A stretch of DNA of 64,000 bases from Rubricella sp038526735 (GCA_038526735.1 JBCBGM010000010.1:1-64000), one strand, 5' to 3'; counted from the first letter of the stretch, positions 34,893 through 44,073 are shown. Numbers and translations: made by a program. Notes: a model not told the origin generated them from the letters alone.

Positions 34893-35498
34893 CTAGCTCC
34901 AGGGCATTCGGATAGCGTAATCCGCTTCAAAGCTGTCAATTGCGGCTGATTTTTCGAGGGTCAGCCCAATGTCATCGAGACCATTGAGCAGGCAATGCTT
35001 GCGGAACGGCTCCACATCAAAAGCGACGGTTTGCCCATCGGGGCGGCTGATCTCTTGGCGCTCCAGATCGACCGTCAGCACCGCATTCGCGCCGTTCTCC
35101 GCATCCCCCATCAACGCCTCAACCTGCTCTTGCGGCAACACAATTGGCAGGATGCCGTTCTTGAAGCAGTTGTTGAAAAAGATGTCGGCGAACGAGGTCG
35201 AGATCACACAGCGGATCCCAAAATCCGCCAGCGCCCAGGGCGCATGCTCCCGGCTGGAGCCACAGCCAAAATTATCCCCCGCCACGATGATCTTCGCCTC
35301 GCGATAGGCGGGGCGGTTAAGCACGAAGTCGGCAATCTCGTTGCCCTCGCGATCAAAACGCATCTCATCAAACAGATTCACCCCAAGCCCCGATCGCTTG
35401 ATGGTTTTCAGAAACTGCTTGGGGATGATCATATCCGTATCGATATTGACCAAGGGCATCGGCGCCGCGACGCCCGTCAGTTTGGTAAATTTATCCAT
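34893..35498 (-). CDS. leuD: 3-isopropylmalate dehydratase small subunit
   Basis: The 201-residue protein reads MDKFTKLTGVAAPMPLVNID then TDMIIPKQFLKTIKRSGLG and GDNFGCGSSREHAPWAL, the LeuD swivel domain. With LeuC it isomerises 2- to 3-isopropylmalate. In this genome the usual tight leuC-leuD junction is broken by an 783-bp DUF3800 gene. Confidence 0.97.
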   Translation of the reverse strand: MDKFTKLTGVAAPMPLVNIDTDMIIPKQFLKTIKRSGLGVNLFDEMRFDREGNEIADFVLNRPAYREAKIIVAGDNFGCGSSREHAPWALADFGIRCVISTSFADIFFNNCFKNGILPIVLPQEQVEALMGDAENGANAVLTVDLERQEISRPDGQTVAFDVEPFRKHCLLNGLDDIGLTLEKSAAIDSFEADYAIRMPWS

Positions 35499-35559
35499 CT
35501 TATCTCTCCTTAACTTGACTTTAAGCCGTCAATCGCCAAGTATGGTCTCGGGCTGGACT

Positions 35560-36342
35560 TTATTCGGTCGGCGGAAGGCTGCTGGTTTTATCGGTGGCCT
35601 TTTTGCTTTTTGGGAAGCGTTTAACCCACCAAGTCACTTTGCTCGCGATAGCGTCGTACGCACGATTTGATTGGTTGGGGCGGAGATATTGCAGGCCAAC
35701 GGGGCGAGCAATTAGATCGGCCAATTGCAATCCACTCGAGTTGGAGCGTTTGTCACAAAAACGAATATTCCAGGTGAATTTCGTTAGCAGAGTTCGCTGG
35801 TTCGAAGGGAGCGGGGGTTGTCCGTCCACGATTCTCCGAAAAACCAGTTCAGGCTCATTATCTTCCTTCGTCCCTCGTGACTCCGCAATGACATGAACCG
35901 TTCTGCCGATCTGCCCATTGTCTCTCAGCGTCAGAGCAAGATGTTCGAGAGTGAACTGTAAGCTCAGTTCGTATGGCGACATCGGAGCGGGATACTGATC
36001 TCGGAGCTTCGCCTTGTCGATTACAGCGGCTGCAATATCAAAATTGAACTCTTTGACTAGATCAGTGATCTCATCAAGAAATTTTTTTCGTAAGCTCTTG
36101 TCTAACCTAAGCGCAGTAAAATCTCCGCTCTGTCGCCTAATATCTCTTTCATGAAAAATTACTTGGTCATGCCCAAAGTACTCAAACTTTAGCCGCTGCA
36201 AACGGGGCACCATAACGTCTGCGTAGTGCCCTTTTGAAATACAAACGCAAACCAAGACAAAGATTGGAAAATCATCTTGATCTGCGTCCAGTTGTGGCGA
36301 CCCGCTCTCGTCCAGATAGACGATGTAATCGGAGAAGGACAT
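35560..36342 (-). CDS. DUF3800 protein inserted between leuC and leuD
   Basis: The 260-residue protein starts IVYLDESGSPQ, the DUF3800 hallmark with acidic residues of an RNase H-like fold, and has VIFHERDIRR, HVIAESRGTKEDNE and GLQLADLIARPVG near the end, the other conserved acids. DUF3800 proteins are common in mobile and defence-rich DNA, and a nuclease role is suspected but unproved. It begins 5 bases after the leuC stop, has markedly lower GC than its neighbours, and looks acquired. Confidence 0.85.
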   Translation of the reverse strand: MSFSDYIVYLDESGSPQLDADQDDFPIFVLVCVCISKGHYADVMVPRLQRLKFEYFGHDQVIFHERDIRRQSGDFTALRLDKSLRKKFLDEITDLVKEFNFDIAAAVIDKAKLRDQYPAPMSPYELSLQFTLEHLALTLRDNGQIGRTVHVIAESRGTKEDNEPELVFRRIVDGQPPLPSNQRTLLTKFTWNIRFCDKRSNSSGLQLADLIARPVGLQYLRPNQSNRAYDAIASKVTWWVKRFPKSKKATDKTSSLPPTE

Positions 36343-36347
36343 CCGAC

Positions 36348-37751
36348 CTACAAATCCCTCACATCCGTCAAACGCCCGGTCACCGCAGCGGCGGCGGCCA
36401 TGGCGGGGCTCATGAGGTGGGTGCGGCCCTTGTAGCCCTGCCGCCCCTCAAAGTTCCGGTTCGAAGTGGAGGCACACCGCTCACCCGGTGCGAGTTGGTC
36501 GGGGTTCATGCCCAGGCACATCGAGCAGCCCGCCATGCGCCACTCAAAGCCCGCTTCTTGCAACTGCTGCGCGATGCCCTCTTCCTCAGCCTGCAAACGC
36601 ACAAGGCCCGAGCCCGGCACGATCATCGCCCGCACGCCGTCCTTGACCTTGCGGCCCTCCATCACCTTGGCGACCTCGCGTAGGTCCTCGATCCGGCCAT
36701 TGGTGCAAGAGCCGATAAACACCGTGTCGATCGAAACATCTTGCAGGCGCGTGCCCGGTGTGAGGCCCATATACTCCAACGAGCGCTGTGCCGCGCCGAC
36801 CTTGCCGCCGTCAAAATCCTCCGCCGCCGGAACCATCCCGGTGATCGGCAGCACATCCTCAGGGCTGGTGCCCCAAGTCACCACCGGCGCGATATCCTCG
36901 CCCCGCAGGGTCAGCACCTTGTCAAACTGCGCGCCCTCATCGGTGTAGAGCGTCTTCCAGTAGGCAACCGCAGCCTCCCAGCTCGCCCCTTTCGGCGCTT
37001 TCGGGCGTCCGCGCACATAGTCAAACGTGGTGGCATCGGGCGCGATCAACCCCGCACGTGCGCCGCCTTCGATGGCCATGTTGCACACCGTCATGCGCCC
37101 CTCCATCGAGAGGGCCTCGATCACGTCACCGCAATATTCAATCACATAGCCGGTGCCGCCCGCGGTGCCCGTCGCGCCGATGATCGAGAGCGTGACATCC
37201 TTCGCCGTCACTCCCGGCGCAAGCGCACCGGTGACCTCGACCTTCATGTTCTTGGATTTCTTCTGGATCAGCGTCTGCGTGGCGAGCACATGCTCCACCT
37301 CAGACGTGCCGATCCCATGCGCCAGCGCACCAAACGCACCGTGGGTGGCAGTGTGACTGTCACCGCAGACAATGGTCATGCCAGGCTGCGTCCAGCCCTG
37401 CTCTGGCCCGATGATATGGACAATCCCCTGCCGCACGTCATCGACGCCGTAATACTCCACGCCAAAGTCCTTGGCGTTCTTCTCCAACGCCTCGACCTGA
37501 ATGCGCGACATCTCATCATCGATGCCTTTTTCGCGGTCGGTGGTGGTCGGAACGTTGTGATCCGGCGTCGCGATGGTCTTATGCGGCGCGCGCACCGGGC
37601 GACCAGCCATCCGCAACCCTTCAAAGGCCTGCGGGCTTGTCACCTCATGCACAAGGTGACGGTCAATATAGAGAAGGCACGTGCCATCCTCAGACTCGTC
37701 AACCACATGGGCATCCCAGATTTTATCATAGAGTGTCTTTGGAGCGGACAT
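36348..37751 (-). CDS. leuC: 3-isopropylmalate dehydratase large subunit
   Basis: The 467-residue protein carries the 4Fe-4S aconitase fold: IVCGDSHTATHGAFGALAHG, VFIGSCTNGRIEDLR and MAGCSMCLGMNPDQLAPGE supply the three cluster cysteines. The C-terminus GRLTDVRDL is intact, so the inserted gene downstream has not damaged it. It ends with TAG. A GGAGA ribosome site precedes the ATG at 37751. Confidence 0.97.
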   Translation of the reverse strand: MSAPKTLYDKIWDAHVVDESEDGTCLLYIDRHLVHEVTSPQAFEGLRMAGRPVRAPHKTIATPDHNVPTTTDREKGIDDEMSRIQVEALEKNAKDFGVEYYGVDDVRQGIVHIIGPEQGWTQPGMTIVCGDSHTATHGAFGALAHGIGTSEVEHVLATQTLIQKKSKNMKVEVTGALAPGVTAKDVTLSIIGATGTAGGTGYVIEYCGDVIEALSMEGRMTVCNMAIEGGARAGLIAPDATTFDYVRGRPKAPKGASWEAAVAYWKTLYTDEGAQFDKVLTLRGEDIAPVVTWGTSPEDVLPITGMVPAAEDFDGGKVGAAQRSLEYMGLTPGTRLQDVSIDTVFIGSCTNGRIEDLREVAKVMEGRKVKDGVRAMIVPGSGLVRLQAEEEGIAQQLQEAGFEWRMAGCSMCLGMNPDQLAPGERCASTSNRNFEGRQGYKGRTHLMSPAMAAAAAVTGRLTDVRDL

Positions 37752-37767
37752 TTCAGTCTCCGTCGCA

Positions 37768-37815
37768 TCAATTGGTCAGGGGTGGGCGGCGGCGGCCCTC
37801 AACCCAGTGCAACAT
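37768..37815 (-). promoter_or_regulatory. Possible 15-codon leader ORF upstream of leuC
   Basis: The minus strand encodes MLHWVEGRRRPPLTN, ending 16 bases before the leuC ATG. The run RRRPP could slow ribosomes and so regulate leuC, but it is not a leucine-rich attenuator peptide. No ribosome site is obvious, and chance cannot be excluded. The rest of 37752-37942 shows no gene. Confidence 0.25.
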
Positions 37816-37942
37816 GGCACAGAAACTGCCCATAGAACCGCGACGGAAGGCGATCGCGATCCGTCAGGTTGGGTGTATGCAGAGCATTCCGTGCCATAAT
37901 CAGACGGATGTAGCGCCAGCAGCGAATACGCGCAAGAGAGGG

Positions 37943-39010
37943 CTACTCTCCCAGCGCCGCCGCCATCTCGGCCGAGGCCTCACCCATCACGCCGCGCACG
38001 CACTGATCGATCACCTGATTGGAGGCGAGGCTGCGCTCCTCCAGCGCGATCATCCAACGCGTGAGGCTGCCCACAGCGCGCGGAGAGGTCTGAAACTCCG
38101 CCTGGCTGATCACCCCTTCAAACGGCGTGTCGAGAAAGGTCAGCCGGTCATAGCCACCGACCCGCGTGATAATCTCCAACGCGCAAAAGCCCTTGGTTGC
38201 CGGACATTTCTGATCACAAAACGCGTTAACAGACGCCAGTACCGGATCAACCTCCATTTGCTCTTTCAAAACACTCGCCGCAGAGGCGAGTTGACCGTTC
38301 TCAAACAGCTGATCAGGGGTACCGCGCATCGCGAGAATAAAATTCCGCAGGTCAGGACCAGGCTTGAGATGCGGCGCCAGGACCGGCGCCACAAAGTTCA
38401 CCATCATCAGCCCAGAAGAGCGACCTGGCGCGGGTGTTTCATCGAGCCAGGTCCAGGCGTTCGGCCCAGGCGGGTTGCCAAAATAGGTCCGCATCCAGGC
38501 CACAAAATCGAGGCCCTCAATCAGCGGGTCATCGGGCGCGAGGTTCAGGATTTCCCCGAAATTCCCGCGATCAAAAATCTCAAACGCGAGCCGTTCGCCG
38601 GCCTCGCGCTCCCCCTGCCCGTAGAGAAACTGCGCCGTATCAATCCCCGCATCCGGCAAGCGCGAGATCATCAGCGCCGCCGCAAGTTCATCTCCATCGC
38701 GTTGCCGCATCACCGTCCAGGATGTGCCCGACAGCCCTTTCGGCGCACGCAAGAGAGAGATCCGCGCGCGACGGTCCAACCCGCGCACAAACGCCGAATC
38801 GGCACCCGGAGGGGTCACCCGCTCGATTTGGCCCAGCACAAACTGCGCATCCCGATCACCGAGGTTCGCGAGGGCCGCGAGCAGCGGCAGCGCCGTCTCG
38901 TCATCATCGGCGAGCCACGCTTTTACAGCATCGTCAAGCATTTGCGCCTGAGCGGTTGAGGCGAAAATCAACGAAACGGCAGCAAACAGGCTTATCAGGA
39001 ATCGGCGCAT
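37943..39010 (-). CDS. Secreted hypothetical protein with Sel1/TPR-like N-terminus
   Basis: The 355-residue protein has signal peptide MRRFLISLFAAVSLIFASTAQA and then one Sel1-like helical unit (ALPLLAALANLGDRDAQFVLGQ). The remainder is not recognised. Five cysteines cluster late (FCDQKCPATKGFCALE, VIDQC), suggesting disulphides in the periplasm. It lies alone between leuC and the YdeI-type gene on the same strand. Confidence 0.65.
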   Translation of the reverse strand: MRRFLISLFAAVSLIFASTAQAQMLDDAVKAWLADDDETALPLLAALANLGDRDAQFVLGQIERVTPPGADSAFVRGLDRRARISLLRAPKGLSGTSWTVMRQRDGDELAAALMISRLPDAGIDTAQFLYGQGEREAGERLAFEIFDRGNFGEILNLAPDDPLIEGLDFVAWMRTYFGNPPGPNAWTWLDETPAPGRSSGLMMVNFVAPVLAPHLKPGPDLRNFILAMRGTPDQLFENGQLASAASVLKEQMEVDPVLASVNAFCDQKCPATKGFCALEIITRVGGYDRLTFLDTPFEGVISQAEFQTSPRAVGSLTRWMIALEERSLASNQVIDQCVRGVMGEASAEMAAALGE

Positions 39011-39098
39011 GGGGACCTCCGGGGATGTGCAACCGTAAAGCGAATCTTGCGGCGCACAACACCCCGTTTCTATATGTCGAAAGAACGCGGTTCTCGCC

Positions 39099-39680
39099 CT
39101 AGCGAAACTGGTTCGCCCGCTCCCCTACTTGCGCTTTTTGCGCGGTGTCCAAGATGCGCTTCGCCCGCGTCTCGGGCCGTTTCGCGGTCTTGATCCACTC
39201 CAAAACCCCCCGCTTCACCGAGCGCGGAAACGCCTCCCACTCCGCCGCTGCCGGTGGGTGCTGTGCAAAGGCTGCCAACAAATCCGGCGGCACCTCCAAC
39301 CGTTCCACATCATCCAGGAAAGACCACTGCCCATTCGCCTTCGCCGCCTCGATCTTGGCCAGCCCAGCAGGCGTCATCGCGCCCGAGGCAATCGCCCGCG
39401 CCACATGCGCCTTGTTGATCGCCGACCAGGCCGAGGTGATCTTGCGCTGAGAGATCAGCAGCATCGTGCGATCCTCATCGAGCCGCCGCGTCACGCTGTC
39501 GATCCAGCCCCAGCAGAGCAACTCCTCAACCATCGGCTCATACGCGAGATAATCGGAATGGTGCTTCTTAAACGTCACCAGCCACACCGACGGAGATGTC
39601 TCGTGATGCGCCGCAAGCCAGTCCCGAAGGGCCGCCCGACTGCGCACCTCCACCCGTTCGGCATTGTCCGCAGCACCCAT
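39099..39680 (-). CDS. YdeI/OmpD-associated family protein
   Basis: The 193-residue protein shows SPSVWLVTFKKHHSDYLAYE, VEELLCWGWIDSVTRRLDE and RVLEWIKTAKRPETRAKRI-like helices, the YdeI family pattern. E. coli YdeI is linked to polymyxin and peptide stress resistance, but the mechanism is unknown. Its start overlaps nothing. The rluE gene lies 18 bases upstream on the same strand. Confidence 0.85.
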   Translation of the reverse strand: MGAADNAERVEVRSRAALRDWLAAHHETSPSVWLVTFKKHHSDYLAYEPMVEELLCWGWIDSVTRRLDEDRTMLLISQRKITSAWSAINKAHVARAIASGAMTPAGLAKIEAAKANGQWSFLDDVERLEVPPDLLAAFAQHPPAAAEWEAFPRSVKRGVLEWIKTAKRPETRAKRILDTAQKAQVGERANQFR

Positions 39681-39698
39681 CGCCCTCTCCTCTCACCC

Positions 39699-40232
39699 TT
39701 ATCCTACCGCGCGCCACGCCCCCGGGGCCAGCCCCTCAACCGTCCACTCCCCAATCGACCAGCGCACCAGCCGCAACGTCGGATGCCCCACCGCCGCCGT
39801 CATCCGCCGCACTTGCCGATTGCGCCCCTCAGCGATCGTCAGCTCGATCCACGTATCGGGCACCGTCTTGCGAAACCGCACCGGCGGGTCGCGCTCCCAC
39901 AGGTCTGGCGGCGCGATCACCCGCACCTTCGCGGGCCGCGTCGGCCCATCCTTCAAGGTCACACCTTCGCGCAACGCCTCCAGCGCCGCCGCGTTTGGCT
40001 CCCCCTCCACCTGCACAAGATAGGTCTTCGGCGCCTTGTGCTTCGGGTGCGTCAGCCGCGCTTGCAACCGCCCATCATCCGTGAGCAGCAACAGCCCCTC
40101 ACTATCGCGATCCAACCGCCCCGCCGCATAGACGCCGGGCAAGTCGATATACTCCGACAACCCCGGCCAGCCGCCCTCAGAGGTGAACTGCGAGAGCACA
40201 TTCATCGGCTTGTTAAACGCAATCAGTGTCAC
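39699..40232 (-). CDS. rluE: 23S rRNA pseudouridine synthase (RluE type)
   Basis: The 177-residue protein starts at the GTG at 40232, which overlaps the preceding stop (GTGA). LIAFNKPMNVLSQFT, VYAAGRLDRDSEGLLLLTDD (catalytic Asp in RLDRDSEGLL) and EGRNRQVRRMTAAVGHPTLR are strongly RluE-like. It would modify U2457 of 23S rRNA. It lacks the S4 domain of RsuA/RluB, as RluE does. It is part of the lysyl-tRNA synthetase / YjbR / rluE run. Confidence 0.9.
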   Translation of the reverse strand: MTLIAFNKPMNVLSQFTSEGGWPGLSEYIDLPGVYAAGRLDRDSEGLLLLTDDGRLQARLTHPKHKAPKTYLVQVEGEPNAAALEALREGVTLKDGPTRPAKVRVIAPPDLWERDPPVRFRKTVPDTWIELTIAEGRNRQVRRMTAAVGHPTLRLVRWSIGEWTVEGLAPGAWRAVG

Positions 40233-40582
40233 GCCTGCCCGGCATCCCACGCCGTCAAAAACCGCTTCGGCGCCTGCGCCCGCCAGGTAGCCATCAGCCG
40301 CGCGGTGGCCCAAGCCTCATCAATTCGCCCCGCCGCCACCAGCAAAAGCCCGTGGTTGCGGTAATGATCATGCCACAAGAACGTCGCCGGATCAGCGGCG
40401 ATCAACGCCTCCCGCTCCTCAAGAGTGCCCTTGAAAATCGCCGCATCCACATAGGGCGACCACCAGCACCAGAGCTTGCCATGCGCCTTGAGCACCGGAT
40501 TGCCCCAGGAGGTCGCATCCACCACCTCCGGCAGGCCGAGCCCCAGCGCAAACGCCCGCAGCCCGGCCCAGTCGGAGATCAT
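40229..40582 (-). CDS. MmcQ/YjbR family protein
   Basis: The 117-residue protein reads PEVVDATSWGNPVLKAHGKL and CWWSPYVDAAIFK, then IAADPATFLWHDHYRNHG, matching the MmcQ/YjbR (CyaY-like) fold. The role is unknown; DNA binding has been suggested for members. It overlaps the lysyl-tRNA synthetase gene and rluE by 4 bases each, so translation of the three genes is coupled. Confidence 0.87.
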   Translation of the reverse strand: MISDWAGLRAFALGLGLPEVVDATSWGNPVLKAHGKLWCWWSPYVDAAIFKGTLEEREALIAADPATFLWHDHYRNHGLLLVAAGRIDEAWATARLMATWRAQAPKRFLTAWDAGQA

Positions 40583-42159
40583 CCGCCCAACTCGCCAGCA
40601 AGGCCCGCATCGATCAAAGCGACAGTCTCTGCCACCCCATAAAGCGCGATAAACCCACCGAACCGAGGCCCCTGCGACGCGCCCAAAAGCACCTCATAGA
40701 TCGCCTTGAACCAGTCGCGCAGCGGCTCAAACCCATGCGCCTTGCCGACCGCAAACACCTCTGACTGGAGCGCTTCGGCATCCGTGCCACCCTCCCACGC
40801 CGCCAGCCGGTCGCGCAGGTCAGCAAGCGCCGCGCGCTCCTGCTCAGAGGGCGCGCGGAACACCTTCGCGGGTTTCACGAAGTCTTGAAAATAGGCCACC
40901 GCGAACCCTGCCGCAGCATCCAGCCCCGGATGGCTCTCCGGAGAGGCCTCCGGCGCGTACCGGCGGATAAAGCCCCAAAGGGTCTCTTTATCCTCTGCCG
41001 ACGCGGCCGAGGCGAGGTTGAGCAGCATCGCGAACGGCACCACCATGTCCGAGGCCGGTACCTCCGCCCCATGCATATGAAACACCGGGTTTGCGAGGCG
41101 CTGCGCAGGCTCCTGATCGACATACCCCCGCAAATGCTGATGATACTCATCCACCGCCTTCGGGATCACATCGAAATACAGCCGCTTCGCCGTTTTCGGC
41201 TTTTGGAACATGAAGAGCTGCAAACTCTCAGGCGCGGCATACCGCAGCCACTCCTCCATCGAGATGCCATTGCCCTTCGACTTTGAGATCTTCTGCCCGT
41301 TCTCGTCGTTAAAGAGTTCATAAGACAGCGACTCCGGCGCCGGCTGCCCCAGCGCCCGGCAGATCTTTGACGACTGCGTGACCGAGTCGATCAGGTCTTT
41401 GCCCGACATCTCATAATCCACACCCAAGGCCGCCCAACGCATCGCCCAATCCGGCTTCCACTGCATTTTGACATTGCCGCCGGTGACCGGGATTTCTACC
41501 CGCTCGCCATCCGGCTCTTCATACACGATCGTACCCTTAGAGACGTTTCGCTCAAGCGTCGGGACCTGCAACACATGCCCGGTCTTGGGACTGATCGGCA
41601 AAAAGCACGAATAGGTCGCCTGCCGCTCGGCGCCGAGCGTCGGAAGCATGATCTCCTGAATTTTATCAAACCGCTCCAGCGCGGTCAGCAACATCTCGTC
41701 AAACCGGCCCGACTGATACACTTCGGTCGATGAGGCAAACTCATACTCAAACCCATACTCATCCAAAAACGCCTGCAGCCGCGCGTTGTTATGCTCCCCG
41801 AAAGAGCCATGCGTGCCAAACGGATCGCGCACCTTCGTGAGCGGCAGATTGAGGTCTTCAGCCAGCATCTCTTTGTTCGGAACATTGCCCGGCACTTTGC
41901 GCAGACCATCGAGATCATCCGAAAAGCAAATGAGCTTTGTGGGGATGTCAGAGATCACCTCAAACGCCTGCCGCACCATCGTTGTGCGCGCGACCTCTCC
42001 GAACGTGCCAATGTGGGGCAGGCCCGAGGGGCCATAGCCGGTCTCAAACAGCACATAGCCCTTGGCGGGGGGCGTTTTCTCCACCCGTTTGAGCAGTTTG
42101 CGCGCCTCCTCAAAGGGCCAGGCCTTCGACGCCATCCCAAGCTCGCGCAAATCGCTCAT
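40579..42159 (-). CDS. lysK: Lysyl-tRNA synthetase, class I
   Basis: The 526-residue enzyme is the class I (archaeal-type) form that replaces the class II enzyme in many alphaproteobacteria. The HIGH motif is GPSGLPHIGTFGE, and the KMSKS motif is KISKSKGNG. ALERFDKIQEIMLPTLG and the domain ending in LLGASQGPRFGGFIALYGV are family-typical. It charges tRNA-Lys in the cytoplasm. It heads a coupled three-gene unit. Confidence 0.96.
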   Translation of the reverse strand: MSDLRELGMASKAWPFEEARKLLKRVEKTPPAKGYVLFETGYGPSGLPHIGTFGEVARTTMVRQAFEVISDIPTKLICFSDDLDGLRKVPGNVPNKEMLAEDLNLPLTKVRDPFGTHGSFGEHNNARLQAFLDEYGFEYEFASSTEVYQSGRFDEMLLTALERFDKIQEIMLPTLGAERQATYSCFLPISPKTGHVLQVPTLERNVSKGTIVYEEPDGERVEIPVTGGNVKMQWKPDWAMRWAALGVDYEMSGKDLIDSVTQSSKICRALGQPAPESLSYELFNDENGQKISKSKGNGISMEEWLRYAAPESLQLFMFQKPKTAKRLYFDVIPKAVDEYHQHLRGYVDQEPAQRLANPVFHMHGAEVPASDMVVPFAMLLNLASAASAEDKETLWGFIRRYAPEASPESHPGLDAAAGFAVAYFQDFVKPAKVFRAPSEQERAALADLRDRLAAWEGGTDAEALQSEVFAVGKAHGFEPLRDWFKAIYEVLLGASQGPRFGGFIALYGVAETVALIDAGLAGELGG

Positions 42160-42269
42160 CTGTTTTATCCTTCACGATAGTGTCGCAGCACCCATGCTGC
42201 GCTGGAGTGGCGTATTGCGAGTGGGGGGAGCGGTCAATATATCCACTGCCGCAACCCTAGGAGCACCCT

Positions 42270-42695
42270 ATGACCGACGCCGCCCCTTTCAGCCCCGAAG
42301 ACGCCCTCGTGGCTGTGATGTTCGCGACGTCTGCCGCTGACCAGCAACTCTCGGACAGTGAGATCAGCACGATCGAGCGGCTGGTGTCAGTGCTGCCCGC
42401 ATTCGCCTCTTATGACCCATCACGCATCCCGGCGGTGTTTCAGAACGTGTTTGCCCTGTTCGACCAGGATGACGGCATCGACACGCTGGTCGGGCTGGTA
42501 AAGTCGTCCCTACCCCCGGGCCTCAACGAGACTGCCTATGCCCTGGCCTGCGACGTCGCCGCCGCGGATGGGTCCGTTGCCATGGAAGAGCTTCGACTGT
42601 TGGAAATCCTCCGCCAAGACCTCGAAGTCGACCGCCTCGCCGCCGCAGCCATCGAACGCGGCGCCCGAGCAAGACACCGGAAAGTGCCGGTGTAA
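42270..42695 (+). CDS. TerB-family (tellurite resistance-like) protein
   Basis: The 141-residue helical protein shows DALVAVMFATSAADQQLSDS and ALACDVAAADGSVAMEELRL, the paired acidic motifs of TerB domains. Stand-alone TerB proteins of this kind are frequent in alphaproteobacteria, with unclear function, and do not by themselves imply tellurite resistance. Downstream lies the repeat region and then convergent cca. Confidence 0.82.
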   Translation: MTDAAPFSPEDALVAVMFATSAADQQLSDSEISTIERLVSVLPAFASYDPSRIPAVFQNVFALFDQDDGIDTLVGLVKSSLPPGLNETAYALACDVAAADGSVAMEELRLLEILRQDLEVDRLAAAAIERGARARHRKVPV

Positions 42696-42707
42696 ATAGA
42701 GGTCTCG

Positions 42708-42926
42708 CCCCGGGCCTGACCCGGGGCCTCGAAGGACTGGACGAGCGAGAGGCCGCGCCCTCCCTCGGGTGGGCGTTCATGAGCGCTGAGTTGCTCAGTT
42801 TATTTCTCAAGACTGCATTTGGTTTGTTCAACTAGGACCGTTGCTTAAACGCCCTCCCATGGGGGAGGGAGGGCGTGGCCGGAGGCTGGCCGCCTCCGGC
42901 TGGGCTCGTCCCGGGCCTGACCCGGG
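42708..42926. repeat. Modular intergenic repeat element (diverged copy of the 48.7-49.3 kb family)
   Basis: Two palindromes of type CCCCGGG-CCTGA-CCCGGGG (42708-42726 and a 6-bp version 42910-42926) flank a middle part. This holds GAGGCCGCGCCCTCCCTCGG near 42750 and then a paired-hairpin module at 42848-42900. The first hairpin is ACGCCCTCC/GGAGGGCGT, and the second GCCGGAGGC-TGGCC-GCCTCCGGC. Module order and loops match the units at 48.7-49.3 kb, though stems differ. It fills the gap between TerB and cca. Confidence 0.7.
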
Positions 42927-42939
42927 CCCTCACAAAACC

Positions 42940-44073
42940 CTACCCCTCCGCCAAAGCCACCGCCACCAACGCTTCCCGTTCCAACGCAAACCCGCTCGCA
43001 ACCCAGGCCTCCTCCGCAGCCTTCAAGGCAGCCCCGAGCGCAGGCCCCGGCTCCAGCGGAGGGCACAGATCCGCCGCTCTGACCGGCAACACCCGAGACG
43101 CCCCCACCTCCGCCAACGCAGCAACATCCGCGCCAACGCCACGCCGCAAAATCCCAGCCTCCAGCGTCGCCACGCGCAGCGCCGCCTTCGCGCCAAATCG
43201 ATACGCCCGTTCCTCCACGCCAGCACCCAGCGCCCAAGCCGTCTCTGCCTGCGCAAACGCCCGCTCTTCCACCCCAGATAACCGCAACCGAGACCTTTCG
43301 CCCCCCAGCGCCAAGGCCCGCACAAACCAATCCTGCGCCCCCCCTGCCCGCACGACCCAAGGCAACAACGCCACGTCAAACCCCGGCAGCACCTTCGCCA
43401 AGACACCATCCTCAGCCATCGCCACAACAGCCGCCAACGGGTCGCCCGCGCCCAAAAGCTTGCGCATCTCTTGCGTCACACGCTCTGCACTGAGCCCAGC
43501 CAAATCACCAACCCGCGCCGAAATTGCCGCCCGCGCCTCAGCATCCGCCTCCCCCACGCCATACTGCGCAAAGAACCGATAGAACCGCAGCATCCGCAGC
43601 GCGTCCTCGCCAATCCGAGCAGCAGCATCGCCAATAAACCGCACCCTCCGCGCCTGCAGGTCCGCGAGCCCCGACAACGGGTCAATCACCGCGCCATCCT
43701 CCGCCGCATAAAGCGCATTCATCGTGAAATCGCGCCGCGCCGCATCTTCCGCGACATCTTGCGTAAAGGCGACCACCGCATGCCGCCCGTCCGTTTCGAT
43801 ATCCCGGCGAAAGGTCGTGACCTCATGCGCCACACCGCCAGAGACCACCGTGACCGTGCCATGGCTGAGGCCTGTGGGCACCGCCTTCAAACCCGCCGCC
43901 TCAACCCGCGCGATCACCTCCTCGGGCAGCAACGGTGTTGCGATGTCCACGTCTGACACCGGCACACCCAAGAGCGTATTGCGCACGCACCCGCCCACGA
44001 AAAACGCCTCACCAAGAGCCCGCATCACCGCGACGGTCTCTGCCCGCCGCAGCCACTCCGCGTCGAGTTTCAT
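42940..44073 (-). CDS. cca: CCA tRNA nucleotidyltransferase / poly(A) polymerase family
   Basis: The 377-residue protein starts at the ATG at 44073. Nucleotidyltransferase motifs are FFVGGCVRNTLLG and VSDVDIATP (metal Asp pair). Template motifs are ARRDFTMNALY and RRVRFIGDAAARIGEDALRM then LRFYRFFAQYG. It repairs or adds the CCA end of tRNAs. Its start overlaps the NUDIX stop (ATGA). The encoded CCA of both tRNAs here suggests a repair role. Confidence 0.92.
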   Translation of the reverse strand: MKLDAEWLRRAETVAVMRALGEAFFVGGCVRNTLLGVPVSDVDIATPLLPEEVIARVEAAGLKAVPTGLSHGTVTVVSGGVAHEVTTFRRDIETDGRHAVVAFTQDVAEDAARRDFTMNALYAAEDGAVIDPLSGLADLQARRVRFIGDAAARIGEDALRMLRFYRFFAQYGVGEADAEARAAISARVGDLAGLSAERVTQEMRKLLGAGDPLAAVVAMAEDGVLAKVLPGFDVALLPWVVRAGGAQDWFVRALALGGERSRLRLSGVEERAFAQAETAWALGAGVEERAYRFGAKAALRVATLEAGILRRGVGADVAALAEVGASRVLPVRAADLCPPLEPGPALGAALKAAEEAWVASGFALEREALVAVALAEG

